The notes under the pieces: model-generated | The model's input: only the letters and a program-made list of their open reading frames with translations | What the model was told of the DNA's origin: nothing | Database searches by the model: none | Part shown: positions 1 to 9,600 of the stretch, in pieces | Numbering within the stretch: the stretch's first letter is position 1 | Layout: the number at the start of each line of letters is the position of its first letter | DNA from: an uncultured Clostridia bacterium | Lineage (GTDB): Bacteria; Bacillota; Clostridia; TANB77; CAG-508 | NCBI GenBank assembly: GCA_934140005.1 | Contig: CAKPBB010000008.1 | Coordinates: 1 to 63,189, forward strand | Direction of reading: 5' to 3' | DNA: 63,189 nt | Translations under genes and position numbers: made by a program

Positions 1-284
1 CATTTTATTTTGCATTAAAAAGATGGGAAGATGCAGCAATAAAAAAAGAAATGAGAGAAACAGGTTTAGCAGAAGGCAGAGCAGAGGGAAAAGCTCAAGG
101 AATAATTGAAGGAAGAGAAGAAGGCTTAGCAAAAGGAAGAGCAGAAGGAAGAGCGGAAGGTGAAAGAAAAAAACAGATAGAAATGGCTAAAAAATTATTA
201 GAAAATAATATAGCAAAAGAAATAATTTTATCAACCACAGGTTTAACAGAAGAAGAATTAAACAATATTGATAACTTAGAATAG
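1..284 (+). CDS. Rpn-family recombination-promoting nuclease / PD-(D/E)XK transposase-like protein, C-terminal part
   Basis: The gene runs in from the left edge; the reading frame is open from base 3. Only the last ~94 residues are visible. They begin FYFALKRWEDAAIKKEM and continue into a low-complexity helix with repeated (G/R)AEGRAEG-type units, then a short acidic tail. This W-rich segment followed by an EG/RAEG repeat is typical of the C-terminus of Rpn/PD-(D/E)XK transposase-like proteins, which nick DNA and promote RecA-independent recombination. The nuclease core lies outside the window, so activity cannot be judged. The repeat tract is prone to expansion. Family call is fairly firm; function is inferred. 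Confidence 0.7.
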   Translation, partial: FYFALKRWEDAAIKKEMRETGLAEGRAEGKAQGIIEGREEGLAKGRAEGRAEGERKKQIEMAKKLLENNIAKEIILSTTGLTEEELNNIDNLE

Positions 285-296
285 TTATTTATAAAA

Positions 297-323
297 GAGC
301 TTTAAGTATCAGACTTAAAGCTC
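297..323 (+). terminator. Hairpin after the Rpn-like gene
   Basis: A perfect 11-bp inverted repeat (GAGCTTTAAGT, 5-base loop, ACTTAAAGCTC) starts 12 bases after the stop codon. No clean T-run follows, so it may be a weak terminator or a transcript-end stem. It is part of the longer element repeated at 1197-1277. Confidence 0.55.
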
Positions 324-376
324 GATTGATATTTATAAAAATTCTATCATTAGTAGGTTTTGAAGTCAACTATTCC
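297..376. repeat. Direct repeat, copy 1
   Basis: About 80 bp: the TTTAAGT/ACTTAAA hairpin, then ATTTATAAAAATT, TATCATTAGTAG, and TTTGAAGTCAACT. A close copy with the same order of blocks is at 1197-1277. The two copies bracket the thymidylate-synthase-like gene. Confidence 0.8.
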
Positions 377-431
377 AAAATAATTTTTATGAAATAAAAA
401 ATGAATATAATAAAAAGTATTATATGAAATT

Positions 432-1046
432 TTAAAGCAATTGCAATATATTTTCTATATTTATAACATCTTCTTTAGAAATTTGAGCATAGTCTATGAA
501 CATTGTAAATTTTCCAAGAGTTAAATTCAATTGTGTTGCTATATACTGTTGCACAGTAACAAATTCTTGAAGATTCATAAGTAATTTATTATATATATTG
601 CAAGCTCTAGCATGTAATTGAAAATTAAGCTTTCCATTTTCATTGCTTGCTGTAATACTTAACATACAAGGTTTTATTTTTGAATTTTGATCATCTTTTA
701 TCCAATTACAAGCAATTCCTACTCTATCTTTTTGTATTCTATTTATTATATATTCAATTTGAGAATTAGGGCCATCAAATAATCTATGATAGTAAAGTTT
801 TGTCCATTCATGACATACCTGCTCCTCATTTTCTCCTGATATAATAAAATTGTTTATAATATTTATATCTTTTTCGCTAATTGGAAACAATTTATCAGGT
901 TTAGTAATTTTATGAGATTTTAATTCTATTACTAATGTATCTATTTTAAAGAATCTTTCATCTTGAGGTTTATTTCCTTCTAAGTATAATTTTTTTAGAG
1001 ATGTTTTCCATGCTTTATTTAAATCATTTTCAGTTACAATTATCAT
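432..1046 (-). CDS. Divergent thymidylate-synthase-like protein
   Basis: The 204-residue protein is unannotated by name, but its C-terminal half follows the thymidylate synthase fold in order. It has QIEYIINRIQKDR (dimer and phosphate region), a candidate nucleophile in KPC at Cys127, then GKLNFQLHARACN (family pattern LYQRSxD), then LMNLQEF with the Asn position, then QLNLTLGKF. The HxY-type substrate motif of ThyA is replaced by YAQIS, and only one Arg of the usual Arg pair is obvious, so dUMP methylation may be lost or altered. It is shorter than ThyA (~264). Start chosen at ATG with a GGAG site upstream. It is divergent from its neighbours and flanked by ~80-bp repeats, which suggests transfer. 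Family assignment is by pattern reading only. Confidence 0.6.
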   Translation of the reverse strand: MIIVTENDLNKAWKTSLKKLYLEGNKPQDERFFKIDTLVIELKSHKITKPDKLFPISEKDINIINNFIISGENEEQVCHEWTKLYYHRLFDGPNSQIEYIINRIQKDRVGIACNWIKDDQNSKIKPCMLSITASNENGKLNFQLHARACNIYNKLLMNLQEFVTVQQYIATQLNLTLGKFTMFIDYAQISKEDVINIENILQLL

Positions 1047-1094
1047 ATATATTCTCCTTCTGTTAATATAAAATTCGCTTTATTATGCAACTGA

Positions 1095-1123
1095 ATTATA
1101 CTATTTTTATTATTTTTTTTCAA
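1095..1123 (-). promoter_or_regulatory. Sigma-A-type promoter of the thymidylate-synthase-like gene
   Basis: Reading the minus strand, TTGAAA (1118-1123), a 17-base spacer and TATAAT (1095-1100), about 50 bases before the start codon. Confidence 0.6.
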
Positions 1124-1196
1124 TATAATTTGATTTTGTAATTGTCAAATAAAAGTTTATATAAATTTAATACAGAATATTTATTTATAAATAAAA

Positions 1197-1277
1197 AAAG
1201 CTTTAAGTTTAATACTTAAAGCTTTGCTAACATTTATAAAAATTTTATCATTAGTAGTATTTGAAGTCAACTGTTAC
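1197..1277. repeat. Direct repeat, copy 2
   Basis: AAAGCTTTAAGT/ACTTAAAGCTTT stem (1197-1225), then ATTTATAAAAATT, TATCATTAGTAG, and TTTGAAGTCAACT, matching copy 1 at 297-376 with few differences. Only the hairpin part recurs a third time at 1369-1391. Confidence 0.8.
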
Positions 1278-1323
1278 TGAAAAAATTTTATGAATAAATT
1301 TAAATTTAAAAATATAAGTAGAT

Positions 1324-1365
1324 CATGGAAGTATAGCAAAATGTACTATTCCATGTTCTTTTTTA
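1324..1365 (+). terminator. Hairpin with T-rich tail
   Basis: CATGGAAGTA pairs with TACTATTCCATG (two-base bulge) and is followed by TTCTTTTTTATTT. It looks like an intrinsic terminator, though no gene ends just upstream on the plus strand. It may be left over from a lost gene. Confidence 0.45.
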
Positions 1366-1556
1366 TTTGCTTTAAGTATTAAACTTAAAGTAAAATCCAT
1401 AAAAAATAAAGAGGAAGTCAATGACAAAGTTATATTTAGAAAAAGAATAACTGTTATAAGCACTAGTATTTATATTAGTGCTATTTGTGTTATTTGAAAT
1501 GGTTTTCTTTCAAAGAAAACAAAGGTATCATTAGATAGTTTGTTTTTATGGATAAG

Positions 1557-1597
1557 AGAGAAAAGACTTAGTTACTTTATTTTTAAGTCTTTTCTCT
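1557..1597 (+). promoter_or_regulatory. Leader stem-loop before the pilin/LRR gene
   Basis: A 14-bp perfect stem (AGAGAAAAGACTTA with TAAGTCTTTTCTCT, 13-base loop) ends 13 bases before the AGGAGG ribosome binding site of the next gene. It could be a terminator/attenuator or an mRNA-stabilising leader; the sequence does not decide which. Confidence 0.5.
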
Positions 1598-1624
1598 AAA
1601 ATTATACATAGGAGGAAATGCAAA

Positions 1625-4541
1625 TTGAAAAAAAGAAAATTATTTCAAAAAAACTTACTGAAAAATAAAAAAGGTATAACTTTAGTTGCTTTAGTAATAT
1701 CAATAATTGTGATGTTAATTCTTGCTGGTGTAAGTTTAAATGCAACAATTGGAGAAAATGGGATAATGTCACAAGCTAAAAATGCAACATATATGCAGAG
1801 CATAGCTATATTGGAAGAGTATTTTAACAATTATTATATAGAACACTATGAAGAAATGACAGAAGATGAAAATAAAGTATTAACATTGACAACTAAACAG
1901 CCAAATTGGTTTTATATACCGGCAAATGAAGGAATTGGAAATTTAAGATATGTTATAGATAGTGATGGACATGCTTTATACTTAATTAAGAAGAGTGGAC
2001 TGCCAGAAGAAATAAAAAAGCAAATAAAACGGTGGTGATGCAGCAAGTGAAAGTTACTTAGACTATGTTGATTTAAATGATGTATATGGAATTACTTCGG
2101 ATTTAAAAGTATATTATTGTTCAAAAGGAATTGATACAATACTTGGAATATCACAAGAAGAATTAAATAAAGAAAATTTATTAAGAGTAGTCTGGACCAA
2201 TACTGCTAATAAAGAGTTATATGAATTATTAAAAGATTATGATACTTCTGATGAAGATGGGATAAAAGATGAACAATTAACAGTTCAAGAATTAAAATCG
2301 ATAAAAAAACTTGAAATAAATGACCAAAATAAAATAAGCAATTTTGAAGAATTATACAATTTAACAAGTTTGGAGGAAATGATTATCGAAAATCAGAGTT
2401 TAAACAATTTGAATGGAATACAAAATTGCCCCTCACTAAAAAAGATTTTCTTAAAAGGATGTAATTTAGGAGAATATGAGGCAATTGGAAAATTAGAAAA
2501 TAAATTGGAAATCTTTTGGTTATATAATATAGATGATAATGAATTAGAAAAAGTATGTAATAAAGAAAATGGTTTAGGAAAGTATAATTTAAATAATTTA
2601 AAATCATTTGCTATAAGTGGAAATACGGGGTATATATGTTCAGAAAATAATTATGTATCGAGTTGGAAAGCAGAAAAAAATATTACTAATTTATCACCAA
2701 TTTTGAATTTAACAGATATAACTAAAAAGGCTATTCAGAGTTTATCAATTCAAAACAATAATTTGAGTGAAATAAATGAATTGTCCGATTTTGAAAATAT
2801 AACACTATTGAGAATGGAATATAATAACCTTGTTAATCTTAATGGCTTGGAAAATCTAAAAAAATTAAGATACCTAAATGTTGCAAATAATAATTTGGGA
2901 GTAAATGAGACTAATATAAAAGATGAAGAAAATGATGTGCTAAAAGTTTTAGAAGACAAGAGCGAATTATATTATTTAAATCTATCAAATAATACTGATA
3001 TAAGATGGATGGAATATTTGAAAAATTGTACAAAGTTAAAGAATTTATATTTAACCAATAATACAAAAATGAATGGAGAAAGTCTAGCTACATTAATACC
3101 TGTAATTAAGCAATGTGGTTCTAATTATTCTATACCACCAGAATATAGTTTATTATTGATAGGTGATGCAAATGTTATTGATTTAAGTAATCAAACAATA
3201 AGCAAAGACAATTTCTTATTACTAAAGAATAAAGAACAAATAACACATTTAAATTTAAAAAATATAAAATTACTTAATGAAAAAGGTTCTTTATTAGGTG
3301 AGCAAGATGTTAATGATATTGTAAATGAAGTTCTAAGTACTTTGATAAAAATGCAATATCTTCAATTGGAAGCTAGTAATTCTGATTATAGTTTAAGCAA
3401 ATTATATAATATATCTTTTGTGCAAAATATGAAAGATCTTATAGAATTAGGATTAATTGGAACTAATATATCAACTTCGAAATTTGAAAAAGGCAAAGAA
3501 GTTGGACTTAAATTGTTAAATGATAATTGCGATAATTTAGGAATAGTAGCAATAAATCAAGATAATATAAATCTAGCTGATATAGAAAAAACAGTTAAAA
3601 AATGTATGACTTTTGGAACAGAACCATATTGGCAGAATGTGGCAAATAGAACTTTTATTTGTTCAAATCCTAATACTTTAAAAACATTAGAAAATTGTAC
3701 GAATCTGTCAAATATATATTTGACTGGTGGAGTAAACTATAATATCACACTTGATTTTACAAACTTTAAAAATTTAGAAAGATATGATACTGGCTGGAGT
3801 GAAACTCCAAATGTAATTTTACCAGAAAGTGTTACATCTGTTTCATTAGGATCATTTTCAAGAACATGTGATGTATCAAGATGCAAACATATATTGGAGT
3901 TCTACCATAGTGGTTATCCATCAGAAACAAATTTGAGAACAACATTATCTACTATAAGAGAAGACTGCATTATAGATTCTTTACAGTTAAGAAGAGAAAC
4001 CTTGAGTAGATATACCGATTTACACATACTATCATCAATAAAAAGTAAAAATATAAAACAGCTATATTTATATCCAAATGCAGACAATACATCTATAAAT
4101 ACTTTAGATGGAATAGAAAATCTTGTTAATTTAGAAGAATTTATTTCAAATAGTTTTGTTGAGATAAGTGATATATCTAAATTAAAGAATTTAACTAAAC
4201 TAAAGAAAATCTCAATTTATAAGTCAAAAGTAAACGATATATCAAGTTTGAAAGAATTAGAAAATTTAGAATATTTAGATATATCAAATTCTTCTATAAC
4301 AAGTTTAAAGCCATTGGAAAATTTGAAAAAACTACAATATTTGAATTTACAAAATAATTGTATATATGATACATCTTCATACGTAAATTCAGATGGTAAA
4401 GAGGTTATATATAGAAATTTAGAAATTATAAAAAATTTACATGGATATTCTTTGAAAAAGATTTATTTATCTGGAAATAAAGGTATTACCAATTTTAATT
4501 TAATATCAAATTTGAAATGGGATGAAAAGAATGGGTTTTAA
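1625..4541 (+). pseudogene. Pilin-signal leucine-rich-repeat surface protein, broken by a +1 frameshift
   Basis: The first 137 codons (TTG start after AGGAGG) carry a prepilin-like N-terminus: basic leader, then KKGITLVALVISIIVMLIL and an alanine/asparagine-rich segment. Position +5 after the glycine is Ala, not the usual Glu. The frame stops at 2036-2038. Removing the single C at 2030 restores one open frame to 4541 (971 residues): QIKGGDAASE continues straight on, with no stop, into many LRR units of the LxxLxxLxLxxN type (SDS22-like). The protein was probably exported and tethered by the pilin-like helix, using the LRRs to bind ligands. Downstream ATG 2370 has no good ribosome binding site. 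It is a pseudogene unless the extra base is a sequencing error or phase-variable state. Confidence 0.75.
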
Positions 4542-4609
4542 AATATTTGGTATAAGTTGATATATATATTAAGTGTATTAATCTATATGCAACGAAAGTT
4601 TACATAAAT

Positions 4610-4638
4610 TTGACAAAAACTTATAAAAATGCTAAAAT
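4610..4638 (+). promoter_or_regulatory. Sigma-A-type promoter of the 4.7-kb cassette gene
   Basis: TTGACA (4610-4615), 17-base spacer, TAAAAT (4633-4638), with GAAAGGGG before the ATG at 4675. Confidence 0.75.
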
Positions 4639-4674
4639 ATATCTGTTATAAAACTTTGAAAGGGGCTTACCAAA

Positions 4675-5352
4675 ATGAAAAGACGGAAGCAGACCAAAAG
4701 CGTAAAACATGTTCAAAAAAGTTTTTGTGAATTAGAAAGGAATGGGTGGAAGAGAGAAGTCGAATTTGATTTAATGAAGCAACATGCACCAAACCAAATG
4801 AATAAGGCGATGCAACAGCTTGATGCGATTTATTATTATCCTTTACCGATGGGCGAGTATCGTATCAATTTGAAGAGGTTCAAGTATGACTTTGGAGAAA
4901 TTATGTACATTGGAATGTATAGAATAATTGATGCATTCCATGATGAAAAAGGCCAAGTTATAACGACAAAGGAAAAGAAGTGGATGCTTAGTACTTTCTT
5001 CAATGGAGAATATGATGCGATAGAGATGTATCCCGCTTCAAGCAAACTTGTTAACGAAATGAATATATATCATTTGTGGTGTATAAAAAAATCAGATAAG
5101 ATATTACCATTTTCTTTGGAACCAACAGTGGTGGAAAAGGAGTCAACTCCAAGTGGTGTTTTCATTCACCATATGTTACCTGGCTTTTTTGATTGGAAGG
5201 ACAAGTATACTTTTAAATGCATGGCGTATGGTTTTGAGGCAAATGCATTGGAGGTGATTAGACCGGAGGATGAAAAATCGCATTTTGTGCTTCTTCCTGA
5301 AAATTCGGAACTCGTGGAGCTTTTTAATATAATAGGCAAACTCGTTTTTTAA
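4675..5352 (+). CDS. Hypothetical protein, DUF7694-like
   Basis: This is a 225-residue soluble protein with a basic N-terminus (KRRKQTKSVKH) and no signal peptide or membrane segment. The middle reads KWMLSTFFNGEYDAIEMYP followed by NEMNIYHLWCI. That resembles small uncharacterised domains (DUF7694-like) often seen in phage or accessory genes, where a nucleotide-base-paired phrase ends in YHLW; the match is from memory and weak. G+C is higher than in neighbouring genes and codons such as CCG, GCG and CGT appear. It has its own consensus promoter and its own long terminator, and sits between an LRR gene and ylbJ. It is likely a transferred single-gene cassette. Function unknown. Confidence 0.7.
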   Translation: MKRRKQTKSVKHVQKSFCELERNGWKREVEFDLMKQHAPNQMNKAMQQLDAIYYYPLPMGEYRINLKRFKYDFGEIMYIGMYRIIDAFHDEKGQVITTKEKKWMLSTFFNGEYDAIEMYPASSKLVNEMNIYHLWCIKKSDKILPFSLEPTVVEKESTPSGVFIHHMLPGFFDWKDKYTFKCMAYGFEANALEVIRPEDEKSHFVLLPENSELVELFNIIGKLVF

Positions 5353-5421
5353 GCGAAAATCAAAAAGTTGATTGACTTTGATTGTTGCAAATGCACAGCA
5401 GTCAGCTGTATAGTGCAGAGC

Positions 5422-5468
5422 AAACCAAGAATGGAGGACTCGAGGAAGAGTGCTCCATTTTTGGTTTT
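5422..5468 (+). terminator. Terminator of the 4.7-kb cassette
   Basis: AAACCAAGAATGGAG (5422-5436) pairs with CTCCATTTTTGGTTT (5453-5467), a ~15-bp stem. The end touches the stop codon of the convergent ylbJ gene. Two more small stems lie at 5356-5420. Confidence 0.75.
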
Positions 5469-6507
5469 ATAAAATAAATATTAAATAGATACTTGTATAT
5501 AGGCTTGCGAGTATTGCTTGTAAAATTTTTCCAATCAGGTATGGTTTGATTGATAATTTCTTTTGTGAAATAATACTAAACACTTGAAGTAAAACAGATA
5601 TTCCACCAAAACCAAGTAAAAAAGCAGACATAATAATTTTAAAATTCTCATTATTAAAATTCAAAATTGATAAAGCCTTTAGTCCATTTGTAAGTTCTAA
5701 AATTCCTGAAAAAATACTTTCAAAAAATCCAGTAGGTACATTTAATAGCATATCAAACTTTACTAAATAGTTAAATATATTTGCACTTTTCAATATAGAA
5801 AGTACAACTGAAAATAAAACTATAAACCCACCAACTAAAAGTATTGAATTTATTGAAGAAATAATACTACTTCCAATAGTTTCGCCAAGGTTTCTAAAAG
5901 TAATGTTTTGTGTATTGAAATTATATTGGGGAGTAGAAGCTATGATATTTTTATTTCTTTTATTTAATGTATTTGGATTCCAATATTTGTATATTATTCC
6001 AACTGAAATAGATGCTAAAATATGAGTTACTAATAATAAAATTCCAATTGATTTATTCGAAAAAAGAGAAATACCAACTGTTCCAACAATAAATAATGGT
6101 CCTGAATTGTTACAAAAAGCAGTTAGGCGTTCAGCTTCCTCTTTGGTAATAGAGTTATTGTCTAATAATTCACATACTATTTTTGCTCCAACAGGATATC
6201 CACTAATAATACCAATTAGCAATGCAATAGCACTTTCACCAGGTAGATTGAATAATGGTCGCATAAGTTTACCAAGATATTTTCCACACATTGATATTAT
6301 ATTGGTTTTACACAATAAATTACTTGCAATAAAAAATGGCAGAAGAGATGGAATAACAGCTTCAGACCATAACAATAAACCATTTTTTGCAGCTTGTATA
6401 TTGTTTTGAGAAAATGCTAGCAAACTTATTATAAATATAGAAAAAACTATTGCAAAAAAATATTTTTTTAAAGAAAAAATTACCAATTTAACTTTCAATT
6501 TAATCAC
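5467..6507 (-). CDS. ylbJ: Sporulation integral membrane protein YlbJ
   Basis: The 346-residue polytopic membrane protein carries the nucleoside-recognition (Gate) domain pattern: LLWSEAVIPSLLPFF, then ISGYPVGAKIVCELL, then EEAERLTAFCNNSGPLFIVG. These are hallmark stretches of YlbJ/SpoIIM-like Gate proteins. In Bacillus subtilis, YlbJ is made in the mother cell and is needed for spore cortex formation. About eight membrane helices are visible. It is slightly shorter than the usual ~400 residues. It is transcribed alone, convergent with the cassette gene and divergent from mfd. The presence of this gene supports an endospore-forming ancestry. Confidence 0.88.
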   Translation of the reverse strand: MIKLKVKLVIFSLKKYFFAIVFSIFIISLLAFSQNNIQAAKNGLLLWSEAVIPSLLPFFIASNLLCKTNIISMCGKYLGKLMRPLFNLPGESAIALLIGIISGYPVGAKIVCELLDNNSITKEEAERLTAFCNNSGPLFIVGTVGISLFSNKSIGILLLVTHILASISVGIIYKYWNPNTLNKRNKNIIASTPQYNFNTQNITFRNLGETIGSSIISSINSILLVGGFIVLFSVVLSILKSANIFNYLVKFDMLLNVPTGFFESIFSGILELTNGLKALSILNFNNENFKIIMSAFLLGFGGISVLLQVFSIISQKKLSIKPYLIGKILQAILASLYTSIYLIFIL

Positions 6508-6586
6508 CTATAAGACTGTATGCGAATTTTGAAAATATATGTTACATTTAAAAAGCATAAAATATATAAACTTTATTCTCTAAACA

Positions 6587-6615
6587 TTGAAATTTCTAAA
6601 TAAAAGTTATATAAT
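6587..6615 (+). promoter_or_regulatory. Sigma-A-type promoter of mfd
   Basis: TTGAAA (6587-6592), 17-base spacer, TATAAT (6610-6615), then AAAGGGAG before the ATG at 6660. Confidence 0.75.
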
Positions 6616-6659
6616 ATATAATCGTTGTAAGACGACTATTTGAAAAGGGAGAGTATATA

Positions 6660-9600
6660 ATGAATTCACTAGTAAAAGTTGTTCCAAATGTTAAAAAGTT
6701 TAACGATTACTTGTTTGAAGTTAAAAAAGGTACAAAGCCAATGATGTTATCTGGTTTAACAGACGTTGGAAAGATTCATATGGCATATGCCACTAAATTT
6801 TATTCTGAAAAACCAATTTGTATCGTTACATATAATGAATTGCAAGCTAAAAAAATAGTTAGTGATTTAGCTTTTTTCGGAGAGACTGTAAGATTTTTTC
6901 CTAAAAGAGAAGTAATAAGTTTTGATTATCTAGCAGAAAGTAAAGATACATTATTTCAAAGAATTTCAGTATTAAACAATATAGTAAAAGGAAAAAGTAA
7001 AATAATAGTAACAACAGTTGAAGCTGCTATGCAAAAAATGATTACTAAAGATAGCCTATATAAAAATGTAATGCATTTGAAAGTCGGCGATTTTTTAAGC
7101 CTAGATAAGTTAAAAGAAAAGCTAGTGTTACTAGGATATGAAAGATATGATTTAATTGAAGGAAAAGGACAATTTAGTATTAGAGGTGGAATTGTAGATA
7201 TTGCAACTTCTAAAAATCATGGTGTAAGAATTGAACTTTGGGGAGATGAAATAGATTCTATTAGAAAATTTAGTATTGCTAGTCAAAGAACAACAGAAAT
7301 GCTAAAAGATGTAGAAATTTATCCTTCTTATGAATTTTTATTGGAAACAGACGTAGATACTATTTGTAATAGAATATCAGAAAAAACTTATATTAAATCA
7401 ATTAAAGAAAAAGTTGATGAAGATATATCTCAAATAAAAAATGGTGAATTCTTAAATAAAATTGATAAATATTTTGATTGTTTTTATGAAAAATCAGCAA
7501 CTTTATTAGACTACTTAGATGATAATTATATAGTTTTTATTGATGAAATCGAAAAGATAAAAGCAAGAGCAGAAAATATTTCAAAAGATAATGAACATTT
7601 AATTCAAGATTTAGTTAGTAAAAACAAATTAGTTCCAAATAATTTAATAGAAAATGAAGATTATATAAGATTTAGTGAAAAATTAGAAGATAAACAAACA
7701 ATATACTTAGAAAAACAAGATATTGGTTTTGTTGATAAACAAAGTATGCATGCAAAAAGAAACGGATATAGCTTTAGCTATAGGGAGGTTAACTTTTTTC
7801 GTAGTTCAATGGATCTACTGTTTCAGGAATTACAGGAAGCAAAGAAAAGAGGAAAAGCAACAGTAATCCTTGGTGGAAACACCGATGGCAGTCGAAAAAT
7901 ATCTAATTTATTATTAGAAAAACAAATAGTTAACGACTTTAAAGAAATACTAGAAGAGGATGAACTTGAACCAGGTAGTATAACAGTTACAACAGGTGCA
8001 TTATCAACAGGTTTTGAATGTTATGATATGAATTTACTTGTAATTTCTTTAGCTGAAATTTTTGAATCAAAACCAAAAAGAATTAAGCCTTCATCTGTAT
8101 TTAAAGAATCACAAAAAGTAGTATTTGAGGATTTAAAAGAAGGCGATTATATAGTTCATAAAGTAAATGGTATTGGTCAATATCTTGGAGTAATGACAAT
8201 AAAAGCAGATAATGTAACTAAAGACTATATAAAATTAAGATACAAAGATGATGATATTTTATATGTTCCAACAGATGCTTTAGATAACATTAGAAAATAT
8301 ATTGGCGCTGAAAAATCAGGACCAAAACTTAATAGATTAGGATCTAAAGAATGGGAAAAAACTAAAGCAAAAGTAAAAAATAATTTAAGAGCTGTTGCAG
8401 AAGAGTTGATACAATTATATGCTAAAAGACAAAAGATGCAAGGTTATGCTTTTTCAAAAGATACAACATGGCAAAGAGAATTTGAAGATAATTTTCCATA
8501 TTCTGAAACAGAAGATCAGCTTCGTTGTATAGCTGAAATAAAAAAAGATATGGAAAAACCTAGACCAATGGATAGATTACTTTGTGGTGACGTTGGATAT
8601 GGAAAAACAGAAGTTGCAATAAGAGCAGCATTTAAAGCTGTAATGGACCAAAAACAAGTTGTTTATTTAGCACCAACAACTATTCTTGCACAACAACAAT
8701 ATGAAGAATTTAAAGAGAGAATGCAAGAATATCCAATAAGAGTAGATATTTTAAATCGTTTTAAAACACCAAAAGAGCAAAAAGAAACTGTAAAAAAATT
8801 AGAACTAGGTGAAATAGATATATTAGTTGGTACTCATAGAGTTTTAAGTAAAGATGTTAAATTTAAAAATTTAGGATTGTTAATTATAGATGAGGAGCAT
8901 CGTTTTGGTGTAAAAGCAAAAGAGCAAATAAAAGAATATAAAAATAGTGTTGATGTTTTAACAATGACAGCTACACCTATTCCAAGAACATTGCATATGT
9001 CTATAGTAGGAATGAGAGATATGTCTGTTATATATGAGCCACCTCAAAATAGAAAACCAGTTCAAACTTATGTACTTGAATATGACCCAGAAGTTATAAA
9101 AGAAGCAATTACAAGAGAACTAGAAAGAGATGGTCAGGTATTTTACTTATTCAACAATGTTGAAAATATATTAAAAAAAGCAGATGAAATAAGAAACCTT
9201 GTTCCAGAAGCAAAAGTTGATTTAGCACATGGAAAAATGAGTGGCGCAGAACTTGAAAACATTATGCAAGATTTTGTTGATAAAAAAACTAATGTCCTAG
9301 TATGTACAACTATTCTTGAATCTGGTATAGATATTCCAAATGCTAACACAATTATTGTTGAAAATGCTGATAGACTTGGACTTGCACAATTATATCAAAT
9401 AAGAGGTAGAGTTGGACGTTCTGATAAACAAGCTTATGCGTATATAACTTATAAAAGAGATAAAATGTTAACAGAAGTCGCAGATAAAAGATTGAAAGCT
9501 ATAAAAGAGTTTACAGAGTTTGGCTCTGGATTTAAAATTGCCATGAGAGATTTGGAAATTAGAGGTGCAGGAAGTTTAATGGGCGAAGTTCAACATGGAC

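Larger units (their letters stand above)
1047..1624. other. Gene-free interval rich in hairpins
   Basis: No coding region was found in these 578 bases. They hold the minus-strand promoter, the second ~80-bp repeat (1197-1277), a CATGGAAGTA/TACTATTCCATG hairpin with a T-rich tail (1324-1365), a third copy of the short TTTAAGT/ACTTAAA hairpin (1369-1391), an AGCACTA/TAGTGCT hairpin (1459-1482), and a long stem at 1557-1597. Confidence 0.6.

Noticed and set aside
51..175. Short tandem repeats in the first gene that might suggest a repeat array
   Set aside because: They are codon-level repeats of Gly/Arg-Ala-Glu-Gly within an open frame of an Rpn-type protein, with no constant spacers; not CRISPR or satellite DNA.
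2021..2040. Programmed frameshift joining the pilin-like and LRR frames
   Set aside because: No slippery heptamer, stimulatory hairpin or Shine-Dalgarno-like signal is placed for a +1 shift; a simple one-base insertion explains it better.
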